Positions 8,724 to 18,076 of a stretch of DNA of 53,330 nt are shown one piece after another. Source of the stretch: Bacteroidales bacterium UBA6248 (GTDB taxonomy: Bacteria > Bacteroidota > Bacteroidia > Bacteroidales > Lentimicrobiaceae); assembly GCA_002441345.1 (NCBI GenBank), contig DJVU01000053.1, positions 1 through 53,330 of the forward strand, read 5' to 3'. The position numbers and the translations under genes are program-made. Numbering within the stretch: the first letter of the stretch is position 1; the number at the start of each line of letters is the position of its first letter. The notes under the pieces are model-generated. The model was given only the letters and a program-made list of their open reading frames with translations, had not been told where the DNA came from and ran no database searches.

Positions 8724-9629
8724 TCAGCATTCGATGCCTTTATCCCGAAGATCGGACAGAATGCTGCCGATGAGATTCTGGGTTGCTTTATTCACTTTCA
8801 CAACCGGGAGCCTCAGGTTGTTCGGAACAAGCTTCATAATGTCCAGTGCTGCCTTTATCCCGCCCGGACTTCCATCGGAAAAGAGGGCATCGATAAGCGG
8901 AAGCAAATGGTAATGCAGCCGGCGGGCTTCTTCAAGCTTTCCCTGTAAGGATGCATTCACCATTGCCGAAAATGCTGCCGGAAAGGCGTTTGCAACAACG
9001 GATATTACTCCGTTTGCACCTGCTGCGATCAACGGCATGGTAATTCCATCATCTCCGGAAATAACAAGAAAATCTTTGGGTCTAAGCCTTATTATTTCCA
9101 TAATCTGACTCATGTTGCCCGACGCTTCCTTGATCCCGATGATGTTCTCAAATTCAGATGCCAGCAAGAGGGTAGTTTCTGCTTTCATGTTAACACTGGT
9201 ACGGCCGGGAACATTGTACATTATCACCGGGAGCGGACTTGCGGATGCGATGTGTTTGTAATGCAGATACAATCCTCTTTGTGAGGGTTTGTTGTAATAG
9301 GGAGTTACCGATAAAATGGCATCAATGCCATCGGAATCAAAGGTCTGGAGGGTATTGATCACTTCCTGGGTGTTGTAGCCTCCCATCCCGAGAACCAGTG
9401 GCACCCTTTTGTCAACCTGATCTTTCACAAACTGAATGAGGGCGATCTTTTCATCTTTCGATAAGGTGACCGCTTCACCGGTTGTACCCAGAACAACCAG
9501 GTAATTTACTCCGTTGGTGATGGTGTGTTCAATCAATTTTTCGAGGGATCCGAAATCGATGGTACCCTGCTTGTGAAACGGGGTAACCAATGCCACTCCG
9601 GTTCCCGTAAATTTCTTTTTCATGCCCAT
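8724..9629 (-). CDS. dapA: 4-hydroxy-tetrahydrodipicolinate synthase
   Basis: DapA condenses pyruvate with aspartate-4-semialdehyde, the first committed step to diaminopimelate and lysine. The 301-residue length is normal for the family. Visible motifs are GTTGE (48-52), the YNVPGRT loop with Tyr138 and Arg143, and the Schiff-base Lys167 in 'IGIKEASGN'. The protein may start at either of two nearby ATGs (residue 1 or 3). The gene lies 20 bases after the DUF6913-like gene and 26 bases before the M14 peptidase gene, so it is probably part of a transcript. Neither neighbour belongs to lysine synthesis. N-acetylneuraminate lyase and related aldolases share the fold, but the active-site loop reads as a true DapA. 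Confidence 0.96.
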   Translation of the reverse strand: MGMKKKFTGTGVALVTPFHKQGTIDFGSLEKLIEHTITNGVNYLVVLGTTGEAVTLSKDEKIALIQFVKDQVDKRVPLVLGMGGYNTQEVINTLQTFDSDGIDAILSVTPYYNKPSQRGLYLHYKHIASASPLPVIMYNVPGRTSVNMKAETTLLLASEFENIIGIKEASGNMSQIMEIIRLRPKDFLVISGDDGITMPLIAAGANGVISVVANAFPAAFSAMVNASLQGKLEEARRLHYHLLPLIDALFSDGSPGGIKAALDIMKLVPNNLRLPVVKVNKATQNLIGSILSDLRDKGIEC

Positions 9630-9649
9630 ACTTTTGAAATTATATTTTT

Positions 9650-10201
9650 TTAGTTGTCGAATCTGAACATACTGGTATACTGAACGATCTGGCTGATCAA
9701 CTCTCCGCTCCCGATGTCACCCCCCGACTCAATCATCAGATCGTACGGCTGAATTCTGCCTTCCGTTTTTCGGCCAAGTTTAAACCCGGCCTTCGAGAGG
9801 GCTGCCAAGTACTGCAACGGAAACTCATTTCCGGCACCCAAATCGATCATCAGGTCGAAGGGATGATTAATAAAATGACTGACAAACAATCCTTTAGGCC
9901 TGTACATCAAATCGAGATGCTGTGGCTGTATCAGGTCGTATGCCAGAGTTTGCGCGTAATACGGAGGCAGCTTTCGGTACTTGTAATAACCAATTATCTG
10001 AACTCTTTTTCCCTGTTCCTGCAGCTGGCCGGCAAACTGACTCACCAGCTCGTAATCCGTTTTCGAAACCATATTGAACAGGATGCCAATCTCACGGGCA
10101 TCGCTGAGATTAACTGCACGCCGGCTGCGTTTCATCCGTGAAGCTTCTTTGGCAAGATGTCGCCTGCCCGCAGCAATGCGTAATTTATCAATGAAATTCA
10201 A
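9650..10201 (-). CDS. DUF6913-like conserved protein of Bacteroidota
   Basis: This is a 183-residue soluble protein with a basic, helical N-terminus (RRHLAKEASRMKRSRRAV) and alternating strands and helices such as 'EIGILFNM', 'KRVQIIGYY' and 'FDLMIDLGAG'. It has no signal peptide or transmembrane segment. I recognise it as similar to the DUF6913 family, which often sits directly upstream of dapA in Bacteroidota. The 20-base gap to dapA fits that arrangement. No catalytic motif is evident and no function is known to me. The family name is from memory and should be treated as tentative; that it is a real gene is clear from its length and conserved context. Confidence 0.82.
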   Translation of the reverse strand: MNFIDKLRIAAGRRHLAKEASRMKRSRRAVNLSDAREIGILFNMVSKTDYELVSQFAGQLQEQGKRVQIIGYYKYRKLPPYYAQTLAYDLIQPQHLDLMYRPKGLFVSHFINHPFDLMIDLGAGNEFPLQYLAALSKAGFKLGRKTEGRIQPYDLMIESGGDIGSGELISQIVQYTSMFRFDN

Positions 10202-10324
10202 ACTGTTTGCTTTTTAAGAATGAGAGTGGATGACAGCGAAAGCGAACTACCCGGTAAATGAATGAGCCAACCATGCCATAAAATTATAAAACTATTGATC
10301 ATTCCGACCGGTTTTTTCAATTTT

Positions 10325-10849
10325 TCAGGTTTCCCGCCGCTGAAAGCAGTGAATAATTTCTCCGACATACATCCGGTGATAATCCTTTCCCGGATAATGC
10401 CTGTCAATATCCCTGTCAAGAAAATTCAGGGGCTGAATATCCTGGAAATAAAGCTTTTTACATTCCATGATTATTTCCGCTTCCGCAAAAGCCAAACTTC
10501 CTTCCGGCATCGGCACAGGCGTTAGTCCGGTTTCTGCAATCTTATCGACATCCCTTCCCGAATGGGAGCCGCAATAATTAAGAGCTTTCCTGTATTTATC
10601 GCTGAAAAAACTCAGGGTAAATGTCTCCTTTTCCTCGGTAAAGAGATAGGTATAGCGAACCGGACGCACAAAAATGAAGGCCACAGGCTTATTCCACAAC
10701 ACCCCGAATCCGCCCCAGCTTGCTGTCATCGTGTTGAATGACTCCCTGCTTCCCGCTGTTATCAGCATCCAGTCGCTGCCAATCATCTTTATTGCATTCT
10801 TGCTTAGGTTTGCCGGATGAAGAGGTTTAAATGTCTGATGTATTTCCAT
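10325..10849 (-). CDS. Flavin reductase-like FMN-binding split-barrel protein
   Basis: The chosen ATG at 10849 gives 174 residues beginning MEIHQTFKPLHP, which matches how homologs start. A longer frame begins at 10921 and would overlap the upstream stop by 11 bases. The segments 'GSDWMLITAG', 'FNTMTASWGGFGVLW' and 'AFIFVRPVRYTY' are characteristic of the flavin reductase/FMN-binding split-barrel fold, where they line the flavin site. 'ETFTLSFF' and 'SGRDVDKIAETGL' follow as in the family. It probably binds FMN and reduces a flavin or small substrate; the electron acceptor is unknown. It lies directly after the peptide-binding lipoprotein gene and 123 bases before the DUF6913-like gene. Confidence 0.9.
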   Translation of the reverse strand: MEIHQTFKPLHPANLSKNAIKMIGSDWMLITAGSRESFNTMTASWGGFGVLWNKPVAFIFVRPVRYTYLFTEEKETFTLSFFSDKYRKALNYCGSHSGRDVDKIAETGLTPVPMPEGSLAFAEAEIIMECKKLYFQDIQPLNFLDRDIDRHYPGKDYHRMYVGEIIHCFQRRET

Positions 10850-10910
10850 AATTATTGTTGTTGTTTCCCGGGCAATCCTATTCGTGACCGGTAGGCCGTT
10901 TCTATTAATT

Positions 10911-12554
10911 TTAATTTCCATTAATTGTCACTCGCCTCAGATCAAGAAGATTAAGAGGATTTGACCCCAGCCCATGAACCTGCTTTCCTGTAAAACGAAG
11001 CACCTGATCATAAAAAAGTACAACAACCGGTGCTTCGGCCATTACCAGGCTGTCCATTTCCCTGTAAAGAGCAATTCGCCTGAAGTCATCGGTCTCGCTT
11101 ACGGCTTTTCGGTAAGCGCGGTCGAAGGCTGCGTTTTTAAACAGCGTGTAATTCGGCCCTGCGGGGGTGTGGTTAGACGACAAAAACAAGGAAAGATAAT
11201 TTTCTGCATCCGGATAGTCGGCAATCCATGATCCCCTGAAAAACGGAACTCTCGATTGTGCTACATTCTCCTTGAGTGTGGCCGGAGGGCTTACATCGAT
11301 GCGCATCCGAATGCCCGACTGACTTAGTTGTTCCTGAATAAACTGACACAGGTCGAGGTAGGATGCATTGGTAGACAGGATGATCTCCGGGAGGCCTTTT
11401 CCGTCCGGGAATCCTGCTTCAGCCAGCAGACTGCGGGTACGTTCAGGGTTGTAGTCATAGCCATACCCGGCGCTGTCGCAGAACCCCGGAAGACCGCGCG
11501 GAATAATACCGTGCGTTCCTGGTGTGCCGATATTGTTGCGCAGGTAACGGATCATCTTCTTCCGGTCAAATCCATAGCTAACCGCTTGTCGTATTTTTCC
11601 TGAAACCAAAGGATTTCCTTTGATGGCCGGATTGGATGTATCCATTACAATTCCAAGATATTCCGTATTAAGATAAGGCTCTGTTATCAGGTTGATGCGG
11701 TCGTCGTACTTCGGATTGAGCCTTCCCGAAGGCGTTAAAATCTCATCCTTGTAGCTTCCGTCAAGACCCGACATAAAATCGAGCGATCCTTTGACAAATT
11801 CGAGGAAGGCCGTTTGCTTGTCAACCAGAAAGGTGATGGAAACGGCATCCAGAAATGGCAGGCGCTTATCGCCATCGAATTCAAAATAGTCCGGATTTTT
11901 CAAAAGCACCAGTTTAACACCCTCTTTCCACATCCCAAACCGGAAAGGACCCGTTCCGACCGGATGCGACCGGAAATCCCGCCCGTAATATTCTGCTGCT
12001 TCCACTGGTATTACCGAACAGTACTGCATTGCCAGCAATCCCGGAAACGGCGGAAAAGGCTCCTTAAGCCGTATCGTTAACACAGTATCGTTGCAGGCAT
12101 GAATGGATGGAAAACCGTTTATTCGCTCCACCTGCCCCATTACCCAGGATCCGGGGGAGTTAAGAACCGGATCGAGAAGCCGGCGCAAACTGTACTCCGC
12201 ATCGTACGCAGTTACGATACGGCCAGTACCATCTTTGAAACACGCATTGTCGTGAAATCTGACATCGTTGCGCATTACCAGCGTATAAAGCAGGCCGTCC
12301 GAAGAAACGGTCCATGACTTCGCGAGTGATGGTCTGACGTTTAAATTGCTGTCGAGCTGCAATAAACTGTTGTATAAGTGATTGCAAACCCAGTTGGTTG
12401 CCTGGTCCCTCGAAAATGCAGGATCGAGTGACGTAATTCCGGATGCTTCGTTGTAACGGAAAATCATTTTCCCGTCCGTACCGCTGAACCGCTGCCTGCA
12501 AGCTGAAGTAAGCAGCATTAGTAAAAGGGTAAATACTGTGATGTATATCCTCAT
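10911..12554 (-). CDS. ABC transporter family 5 substrate-binding lipoprotein (oligopeptide/dipeptide type)
   Basis: From the ATG at 12554 the protein is 547 residues with a lipoprotein signal: 'MRIYITVF', a hydrophobic stretch and the lipobox LTSAC. An ATG seven codons earlier overlaps a perfect -7 promoter element (12573-12580), so it is less likely. The body matches SBP_bac_5: 'DPAFSRDQATNWVCNHLYN', 'SLAKSWTVSSDGLLYTLVMR', 'VRFHDN', 'SHPVGTGPFRF' and 'IRQAVSYGFDRKKMI'. These proteins capture oligopeptides, dipeptides, nickel or similar ligands for an ABC importer. No permease or ATPase gene is nearby, so it may be an orphan binding protein or may feed a transporter coded elsewhere. It is first in the minus-strand run down to the M14 peptidase, which suggests a shared link to peptide use. 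Confidence 0.93.
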   Translation of the reverse strand: MRIYITVFTLLLMLLTSACRQRFSGTDGKMIFRYNEASGITSLDPAFSRDQATNWVCNHLYNSLLQLDSNLNVRPSLAKSWTVSSDGLLYTLVMRNDVRFHDNACFKDGTGRIVTAYDAEYSLRRLLDPVLNSPGSWVMGQVERINGFPSIHACNDTVLTIRLKEPFPPFPGLLAMQYCSVIPVEAAEYYGRDFRSHPVGTGPFRFGMWKEGVKLVLLKNPDYFEFDGDKRLPFLDAVSITFLVDKQTAFLEFVKGSLDFMSGLDGSYKDEILTPSGRLNPKYDDRINLITEPYLNTEYLGIVMDTSNPAIKGNPLVSGKIRQAVSYGFDRKKMIRYLRNNIGTPGTHGIIPRGLPGFCDSAGYGYDYNPERTRSLLAEAGFPDGKGLPEIILSTNASYLDLCQFIQEQLSQSGIRMRIDVSPPATLKENVAQSRVPFFRGSWIADYPDAENYLSLFLSSNHTPAGPNYTLFKNAAFDRAYRKAVSETDDFRRIALYREMDSLVMAEAPVVVLFYDQVLRFTGKQVHGLGSNPLNLLDLRRVTINGN

Positions 12555-12572
12555 AAAATGGGATGAAAAGAA

Positions 12573-12580
12573 CAAAGGTA
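12573..12580 (-). promoter_or_regulatory. -7 element for the substrate-binding lipoprotein gene
   Basis: The minus strand reads TACCTTTG, a perfect TAnnTTTG. It ends 18 bases before the ATG at 12554, so the leader would be about a dozen bases. It excludes the in-frame ATG at 12575 as a practical start. Confidence 0.6.
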
Positions 12581-12669
12581 GTACATTCTGTGTACTGTCG
12601 CTTCAGAGCGATGAAACTGGCGCTGTGACCGGGCTTTCATTCTTTTTCCGCGCGGTAACTGAAACTGTT

Positions 12670-12677
12670 TAACTTTG
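12670..12677 (+). promoter_or_regulatory. -7 element for the M1 aminopeptidase gene
   Basis: TAACTTTG matches TAnnTTTG exactly and lies 68 bases before the ATG at 12746. It overlaps an upstream in-frame alternative start at 12677, which supports the later start. Confidence 0.55.
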
Positions 12678-12745
12678 TGTTACGTGCCCGTGCTGAATAT
12701 TGTTATACAAATCCTGCGTTCCGCACATTCAAAAAAACCATCGTT

Positions 12746-14743
12746 ATGAAGAATACCACGATTCTGTTGCTTATTCTTGTACTGAGTTTTCAAAATACCT
12801 TTTCTCAGGATTTTGAACAGTTTTCGGGAAGCGAATACTGTGCCTGGGGCAAGCAAAACAGGCCTCAGGTAAATCCAAAAAACCTTCGGTCAATCGGTTC
12901 GCCAAAGCATACGTTTGATGTGCTTGACTACAATCTTGACCTTGACATTTACCATTGTTACGCTCCGCCTTACCCAAAAAACTTCAGCGCCAGAAGTGTT
13001 ATCACGTTTAAGGCCGTGACAGAGCTTTCGCACATAAAACTGGATGCCGTGAACAGTTCTTTGGAAATCCATTCGGTCGGCCTGGCAGGGGCAACTTTTC
13101 AACACATGAACGATACGCTTAAAATTGAGCTCAACCGAAAGTATCAGCCTGGTGATTTGATTCAGGTAAGCATCGACTACCAGCATCTGAATGTCAGTGA
13201 TAATGCTTTTTATACCGGCAACGGGTTTGTGTTTACCGATTGCGAGCCGCAGGGAGCCAGAAAGTGGTTTCCGTGTTATGACCAGCCTTACGATAAAGCT
13301 ACGCTTTCGCTGAGAGCTAAGGTGCCGTCGAATGTAAAGCTGGGGTCGAACGGCAGGCTTGCCGATTCTGTTACCCTTGGCGATACCACCTGGTATCATT
13401 GGATCAGCAGGGATCCCATCGCTACGTATATTATGGTAATATCTTCCAGGGTAAACTACAAGCTCGAAATCGTAAAATGGGCAAAACCGGCACCTGCAGT
13501 GGATACACTCCCCATACGCTTCTATTCCAACCCGGGTGAGAATACCACGCAGGCAAAAGCAATGATCATTCCTCTGGGAAATTTTTTCTCATCCATGTTC
13601 GGAGAGCATCCGTTCGAAAAAGACGGTTTTGCTACCCTGAGTCCGCAATTTATGTGGGGAGGAATGGAGAATCAGACCCTGACAAGCCTCTGCCCCGGTT
13701 GCTGGCAATCGGGACTGATTGCTCACGAGTTTGCTCACCAGTGGTTTGGCGACATGATCACCTGTGCAAGCTGGGCCGATCTTTGGCTGAATGAAGGCTT
13801 TGCCACTTATTTTGAAGCAACCTGGACCGGTCATATAAACGGCTATGCTGCCTATAAAAATCAAATAAACGGAAACGCAAACTACTACCTGTCTCAAAAT
13901 CCCGGCTGGGCTATCTCCAATCCGGAATGGGCTGAAAATCCGCCTGCAAATTCCACTCTGTTCAATTACGCCATTACCTACATGAAAGCCTCATGCGTAA
14001 TGTATATGTATCGCTACGTAACGGGCGATTCCCTGTTTTTTAAAAGCATATACGATTACGCGAACGATGCGGACTTCAGGTACAAATCGGCTACCATTCC
14101 TGACTTTATCGAAAAAATGAATGAATCAACCGGCCTTAGCCTTGACTGGTTTTTCAATCAGTGGATCTATCAGCCCAACCACCCGGAGTACAAAAACAGC
14201 TATAGTTTTCTGGAAATGGGTAACGGAACCTGGAATGCACATTTTCAAGCCAGTCAGGTTCAGACCAATCCTGCGTTCTTTGCAATGCCGCTGGAGCTGC
14301 GTATTGCTTTCAGAGATGGCTCCGATACCCTTTTACGGGTAATGAATGACATTAACAATCAGGTTTTTATATTCCAGTTTGACAAGGAACCGGTATCCCT
14401 GGACTTCGATCCCGACAACCACATATTGCTAAAAAAAGCAAGTACCGAACTAAGCATTGCTTCTCCACCACCGCCAGCCTGGCTGGAGTTGAGCGTAAAT
14501 CCGAATCCGGCAACGGACAACGTTTCTGTATCGTTTATCCTGAACTCGAAATCGGAAACGGAAATAGGAATTACCGATCTGAACGGAAGGGTGTTGTATG
14601 CTTTGGAATCGATAACAAGACTGCCAGGGAGGTACTCCTTACCACTTAAAGTGGATCACCTGAAACCGGGCACATATCTGGTTTCGCTGCGCTGCAACAC
14701 GGGCAAACAGTATACAAAGCTTATCGTTGCCGGCAGGCATTAA
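12746..14743 (+). CDS. Secreted M1-family zinc aminopeptidase with T9SS sorting tail
   Basis: The ATG at 12746 gives a clear signal peptide (MKNTTILLLILVLSFQNTFSQ, cleaved after about residue 21; first 20 residues shown lack charge after the initial Lys) and a 665-residue protein. The N-terminal beta domain is followed by the exopeptidase 'GGMENQT' motif and the zinc site HEFAH (His327, His331, catalytic Glu328) with the third ligand Glu350 in 'WLNEGFATYFE'. The C-terminal 75 residues, starting 'LSVNPNPATDN', form a type A T9SS sorting tail. The enzyme should remove N-terminal residues from peptides at or outside the cell surface. With the M14 carboxypeptidase and the peptide-binding lipoprotein nearby, this region could support peptide scavenging. 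It is a single-gene unit on the plus strand and converges with the flavoprotein gene. Confidence 0.95.
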   Translation: MKNTTILLLILVLSFQNTFSQDFEQFSGSEYCAWGKQNRPQVNPKNLRSIGSPKHTFDVLDYNLDLDIYHCYAPPYPKNFSARSVITFKAVTELSHIKLDAVNSSLEIHSVGLAGATFQHMNDTLKIELNRKYQPGDLIQVSIDYQHLNVSDNAFYTGNGFVFTDCEPQGARKWFPCYDQPYDKATLSLRAKVPSNVKLGSNGRLADSVTLGDTTWYHWISRDPIATYIMVISSRVNYKLEIVKWAKPAPAVDTLPIRFYSNPGENTTQAKAMIIPLGNFFSSMFGEHPFEKDGFATLSPQFMWGGMENQTLTSLCPGCWQSGLIAHEFAHQWFGDMITCASWADLWLNEGFATYFEATWTGHINGYAAYKNQINGNANYYLSQNPGWAISNPEWAENPPANSTLFNYAITYMKASCVMYMYRYVTGDSLFFKSIYDYANDADFRYKSATIPDFIEKMNESTGLSLDWFFNQWIYQPNHPEYKNSYSFLEMGNGTWNAHFQASQVQTNPAFFAMPLELRIAFRDGSDTLLRVMNDINNQVFIFQFDKEPVSLDFDPDNHILLKKASTELSIASPPPPAWLELSVNPNPATDNVSVSFILNSKSETEIGITDLNGRVLYALESITRLPGRYSLPLKVDHLKPGTYLVSLRCNTGKQYTKLIVAGRH

Positions 14744-14779
14744 CCGTAGCATAAGCCAGTAAAGGTAAGAAAGCAATTA

Positions 14780-15358
14780 TTATTTCATCGCCTTACCCAG
14801 CTTTGAGGCTTTATCGAGCCATTTCCGCCTTTTATGTTCTGACGATGTCTTCAGCGGTCCTATTGTGGTAATCCTGACTGGTTTAATTCCGCAAAACTCA
14901 AGAATTCCGCGTTTCATGGCGTTGTGCCCGGGGCGTCGGTATACCAGCCTGTAATACCATTTGGGAGTATCCATGGTAACAAACAAACGCGCTGAGCGTC
15001 CGGTAAGCAGTTTATCCCACAGCAGCGATCCTTTGTGGTACTTAAAAGCAAAACCCGGTAAAAAAGTGCGGTCGATAAAACCTTTTAAAAGTGCCGGGAA
15101 GGTCGACCACCAGTTGGGATAGATCATAACAATATGTTCAGCCCAGCGTATGTCGTCCTGTGCCTGCATCAAGGCCGGTTCCAGTTCCTGACTCCCGCGG
15201 TATCCCTCCCGGAAGTTCAGTTCAAAGTCGAGATCGCGCAAAATGATTTGTCTGATTTCGGCGCCGGACGACAATGCTCCGTCGCGGTAGTGTTCAAAGA
15301 TCTGGTCGGAAAATGTATCTTTTACCGGATGACCCAGAATTATAAGTATTTTTTTCAT
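14780..15358 (-). CDS. NAD(P)H-dependent flavodoxin-fold oxidoreductase (quinone reductase type)
   Basis: I choose the ATG at 15358 (192 residues, MKKILIILGHP) because the family begins directly with this first strand; a longer frame starts at 15397 and would overlap the lon stop. Visible motifs are the FMN phosphate loop 'GHPVKDTFSD', 'HIVMIYPNWWSTFPALLKGFIDRTF' with the typical YPxWW, and 'PGFAFKY'. This is the Flavodoxin_2 family (KefF/MdaB/NQO-like), which reduces quinones or other electrophiles with two electrons, protecting against oxidative stress. It lies 35 bases after lon on the same strand and may be co-transcribed. The exact substrate is unknown. Confidence 0.92.
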   Translation of the reverse strand: MKKILIILGHPVKDTFSDQIFEHYRDGALSSGAEIRQIILRDLDFELNFREGYRGSQELEPALMQAQDDIRWAEHIVMIYPNWWSTFPALLKGFIDRTFLPGFAFKYHKGSLLWDKLLTGRSARLFVTMDTPKWYYRLVYRRPGHNAMKRGILEFCGIKPVRITTIGPLKTSSEHKRRKWLDKASKLGKAMK

Positions 15359-15393
15359 TTGTCCGATTCCCGGGAACGGATTCCCCGGGAGAT

Positions 15394-17838
15394 TCAATAG
15401 TTAATATTCAATGGATTGGAGGGCACTTTGCTGCTGAGTGCAATATCCAGTAAGTCAATCATCTGATCCACATAATGGAACTGAAGTCCCTTCAGATATT
15501 CCGGCTTTATTTCTTCAATGTCTTTTTTATTATCGACGGGCAGAATAATTTCCTTTATACCGGAGCGGCGTGCGGCGAGAATTTTCTCCTTTATTCCGCC
15601 TACGGGCAGCACTTTGCCCCGGAGTGTGATTTCTCCGGTCATAGCCAGGCGTGGTTTTATCAGGCGTTGCGTAAAAGCTGAAGCAAGGGCTGCAAACATG
15701 GTAATACCGGCCGATGGTCCGTCCTTGGGCGTAGCTCCTTCCGGAACGTGAAGGTGAACATTCCACTTTTCGAATGCAGAAGGTTCAAGACCGAGCTGTG
15801 GCCCGTGCGATTTCAAATATTCAAAAGCCAGAGTGGCCGATTCTTTCATCACATCGCCAAGGTTACCGGTAAGACCGAGATTGCCTTTGCCTCGACTCAG
15901 ACTTGTTTCTATATATAAAATCTCTCCGCCCACCGGTGTCCATGCCAGTCCGATAGCAACGCCGGCCTGCTTGTAATCAGGCTCATTCTCCTTGCTGAAA
16001 CGAACCGGACCAAGTATCTTCCGCAGGTCTTCACCGGTAATTTTAACATTATACGCATCGCCGTTGACGATAAACCGTGCCTGATGCCGGATAATTTTTG
16101 CAATTTTCTTTTCCAGATCTCTGACGCCCGATTCACGCGTGTAGGAATCGATGATGCTTTCAAGGATTTTTCGGCTGAAACTGAGCTGTGAAGGCTTTAG
16201 TCCATGCTCTCCGAGCTGTTTTGGAACCAGATGCCTCTGTGCAATTTCAATTTTCTCTTCAAGCAAATAGCCGGTAATCTCTATAACTTCCATTCGGTCG
16301 CGCAGGGCAGGGTGAATGGTTGAAAGATTATTGGCAGTTGCAATAAACATTACTTTGGAAAGGTCGTATTCCAGTTCGATAAAATTGTCGTAAAAGGTAT
16401 TGTTCTGTTCCGGGTCAAGAACTTCAAGAAGAGCAGCTGAAGGATCGCCGTTGATGTTCGCCCCGATAACCTTATCGATTTCGTCGAGCACAAATACCGG
16501 ATTCGATGCTTTGGCTTTTCTGAGCGATTGCAGAATGCGGCCGGGCATAGCTCCGATGTAGGTTTTCCGGTGTCCTCTGATTTCGGCTTCATCGCGCAAT
16601 CCTCCAAGCGACATCCGGATATAGTTTCGGTTCACAGCCTTGGCCACTGACCTGCCGAGGGAGGTTTTACCAACACCCGGAGGGCCAAACAGGCAGAGAA
16701 TCGGAGACTTCATATCTCCCTTAAGTTTAAGGACAGCCAGATACTCTATAATCCTCTCCTTTACCGATTCAAGTCCGTAATGATCTTTGTCGAGAATACT
16801 CTGGGCACGTTTCAGGTTGAAATTATCCACCGTAAACTCATTCCACGGCAGGTCCGTAAGTACATCCAGGTAATTCAGCTGCATCGAATATTCCATGGCA
16901 GCCGGATTCATACGCTGCAGTTTTGACAATTCCTTCTCAAAAACCTCTGCCACATTTTCCGGCCACTTTTTCTTTGCAGCTTTCTCGCGTAAATCGGCGA
17001 TGTCCTGGGTATGGGGATTATCGCCCAGTTCTTCCTGAATGGTTTTTAGTTGCTGATTCAGCAGAAAATCGCGCTGCTGTTTATCAAGGTCAAACTTTAC
17101 TTTGCTCTGTATCTGATTCTTGAGCTCTATCATCTGAAGCTCCCGTGTCAGGAGATTCAGTACTACTCTGGCACGTTCAACCAGGTCGTCGATAGCCAGC
17201 AGCATTTGCTTCTCTTCCACCGTAATGTTAAGGTTTGAAGAGATAAAATTCACCAGAAAAACGGGGCTTTCGATATTCCGGATAGCAAAAACAGAATCGG
17301 AAGGCAGGTTGGGTGAGAGATTGATTATTTGTATGGCAAAATCTTTCACCGAAGCGATAAGTGCATTGAATCGTTTGTCTTTTTTGATGGGTTTTACCAC
17401 ATCAAACTGGCTTACCCGGGCGATAAAATAGGGGTCTTCCTGAACGACTTCGAGGATACGGAAGCGCTTTTTACCCTGAATAATAGCAGTAGTGCTGCCG
17501 TCGGGCATTTGCAGAAGTTTGATAATATAGGCGATCGTACCAATTTCGTTCAGGTCGGACGGTGCGGGGTCCTCCACTTCCACGTCTTTCTGAGCAACAG
17601 CACCTATGATGCGGTCGCCTTTATAATAATCCTTGATAAGACGGATGGATTTATCGCGTCCCACCGTGATGGGAATAACAACGCCGGGAAATAGTACGGT
17701 ATTCCGGAGTGGCAGAAGAGGCAGAGTTTCCGGAACCGCCTCTGCATTCATCTGCTCTTCATCTTCAGCAGAAAGAAGAGGAATAAATTCAGTTTCATTT
17801 TCAATTAATTCGGTAAAACCGAAGCCATCATTAGTCAT
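15394..17838 (-). CDS. lon: ATP-dependent protease Lon
   Basis: At 814 residues this is a full-length LonA. It has the LON substrate-recognition domain (about 35-240), a coiled-coil region, the AAA+ module with Walker A GPPGVGKT (385-392) and Walker B 'PVFVLDEIDK', and the C-terminal protease domain with Ser709 in 'DGPSAGIT' and Lys750 in 'GGIKEK'. It is a cytoplasmic hexamer that degrades misfolded and selected regulatory proteins. The ATG at 17838 is preceded by a perfect -7 element (17859-17866). The acidic N-terminal extension of about 30 residues before the LON domain is common in Bacteroidota. The flavoprotein gene follows on the same strand. Nothing key appears to be missing. Confidence 0.98.
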   Translation of the reverse strand: MTNDGFGFTELIENETEFIPLLSAEDEEQMNAEAVPETLPLLPLRNTVLFPGVVIPITVGRDKSIRLIKDYYKGDRIIGAVAQKDVEVEDPAPSDLNEIGTIAYIIKLLQMPDGSTTAIIQGKKRFRILEVVQEDPYFIARVSQFDVVKPIKKDKRFNALIASVKDFAIQIINLSPNLPSDSVFAIRNIESPVFLVNFISSNLNITVEEKQMLLAIDDLVERARVVLNLLTRELQMIELKNQIQSKVKFDLDKQQRDFLLNQQLKTIQEELGDNPHTQDIADLREKAAKKKWPENVAEVFEKELSKLQRMNPAAMEYSMQLNYLDVLTDLPWNEFTVDNFNLKRAQSILDKDHYGLESVKERIIEYLAVLKLKGDMKSPILCLFGPPGVGKTSLGRSVAKAVNRNYIRMSLGGLRDEAEIRGHRKTYIGAMPGRILQSLRKAKASNPVFVLDEIDKVIGANINGDPSAALLEVLDPEQNNTFYDNFIELEYDLSKVMFIATANNLSTIHPALRDRMEVIEITGYLLEEKIEIAQRHLVPKQLGEHGLKPSQLSFSRKILESIIDSYTRESGVRDLEKKIAKIIRHQARFIVNGDAYNVKITGEDLRKILGPVRFSKENEPDYKQAGVAIGLAWTPVGGEILYIETSLSRGKGNLGLTGNLGDVMKESATLAFEYLKSHGPQLGLEPSAFEKWNVHLHVPEGATPKDGPSAGITMFAALASAFTQRLIKPRLAMTGEITLRGKVLPVGGIKEKILAARRSGIKEIILPVDNKKDIEEIKPEYLKGLQFHYVDQMIDLLDIALSSKVPSNPLNINY

Positions 17839-17858
17839 ATTCAGAAAATATCAGTTTG

Positions 17859-17866
17859 CAAACGTA
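17859..17866 (-). promoter_or_regulatory. -7 element for lon
   Basis: The minus strand reads TACGTTTG, a perfect TAnnTTTG, 20 bases before the lon ATG. No clear -33 TTG is seen at the usual spacing. Confidence 0.55.
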
Positions 17867-18021
17867 CAAAATGTCAGGTTTTCCGGAAATTATCCGGCGA
17901 TCGGTACCGGTCAAATATTGTGCCGCTGACTTATTTATGCCAAAAATTCCACAGGGATCCTGTATTTCCGCGAAAGCTTGTCAGATGGCAGTTTTTTGCT
18001 GCGCTTTCCGGCACTATTGCA

Positions 18022-18051
18022 AAAAAAAACCGGTAACCTGAGTGTTACCGG
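18022..18051 (-). terminator. Rho-independent terminator after the GlmU-like gene
   Basis: An 8-bp perfect stem (18030-18037 with 18044-18051, CCGGTAAC/GTTACCGG) with a 6-base loop is followed in the minus direction by nine U (plus-strand A-run 18021-18029). It lies 25 bases past the stop at 18077. Confidence 0.92.
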
Positions 18052-18076
18052 ATAAACGTATATTTTAGAATAATGT

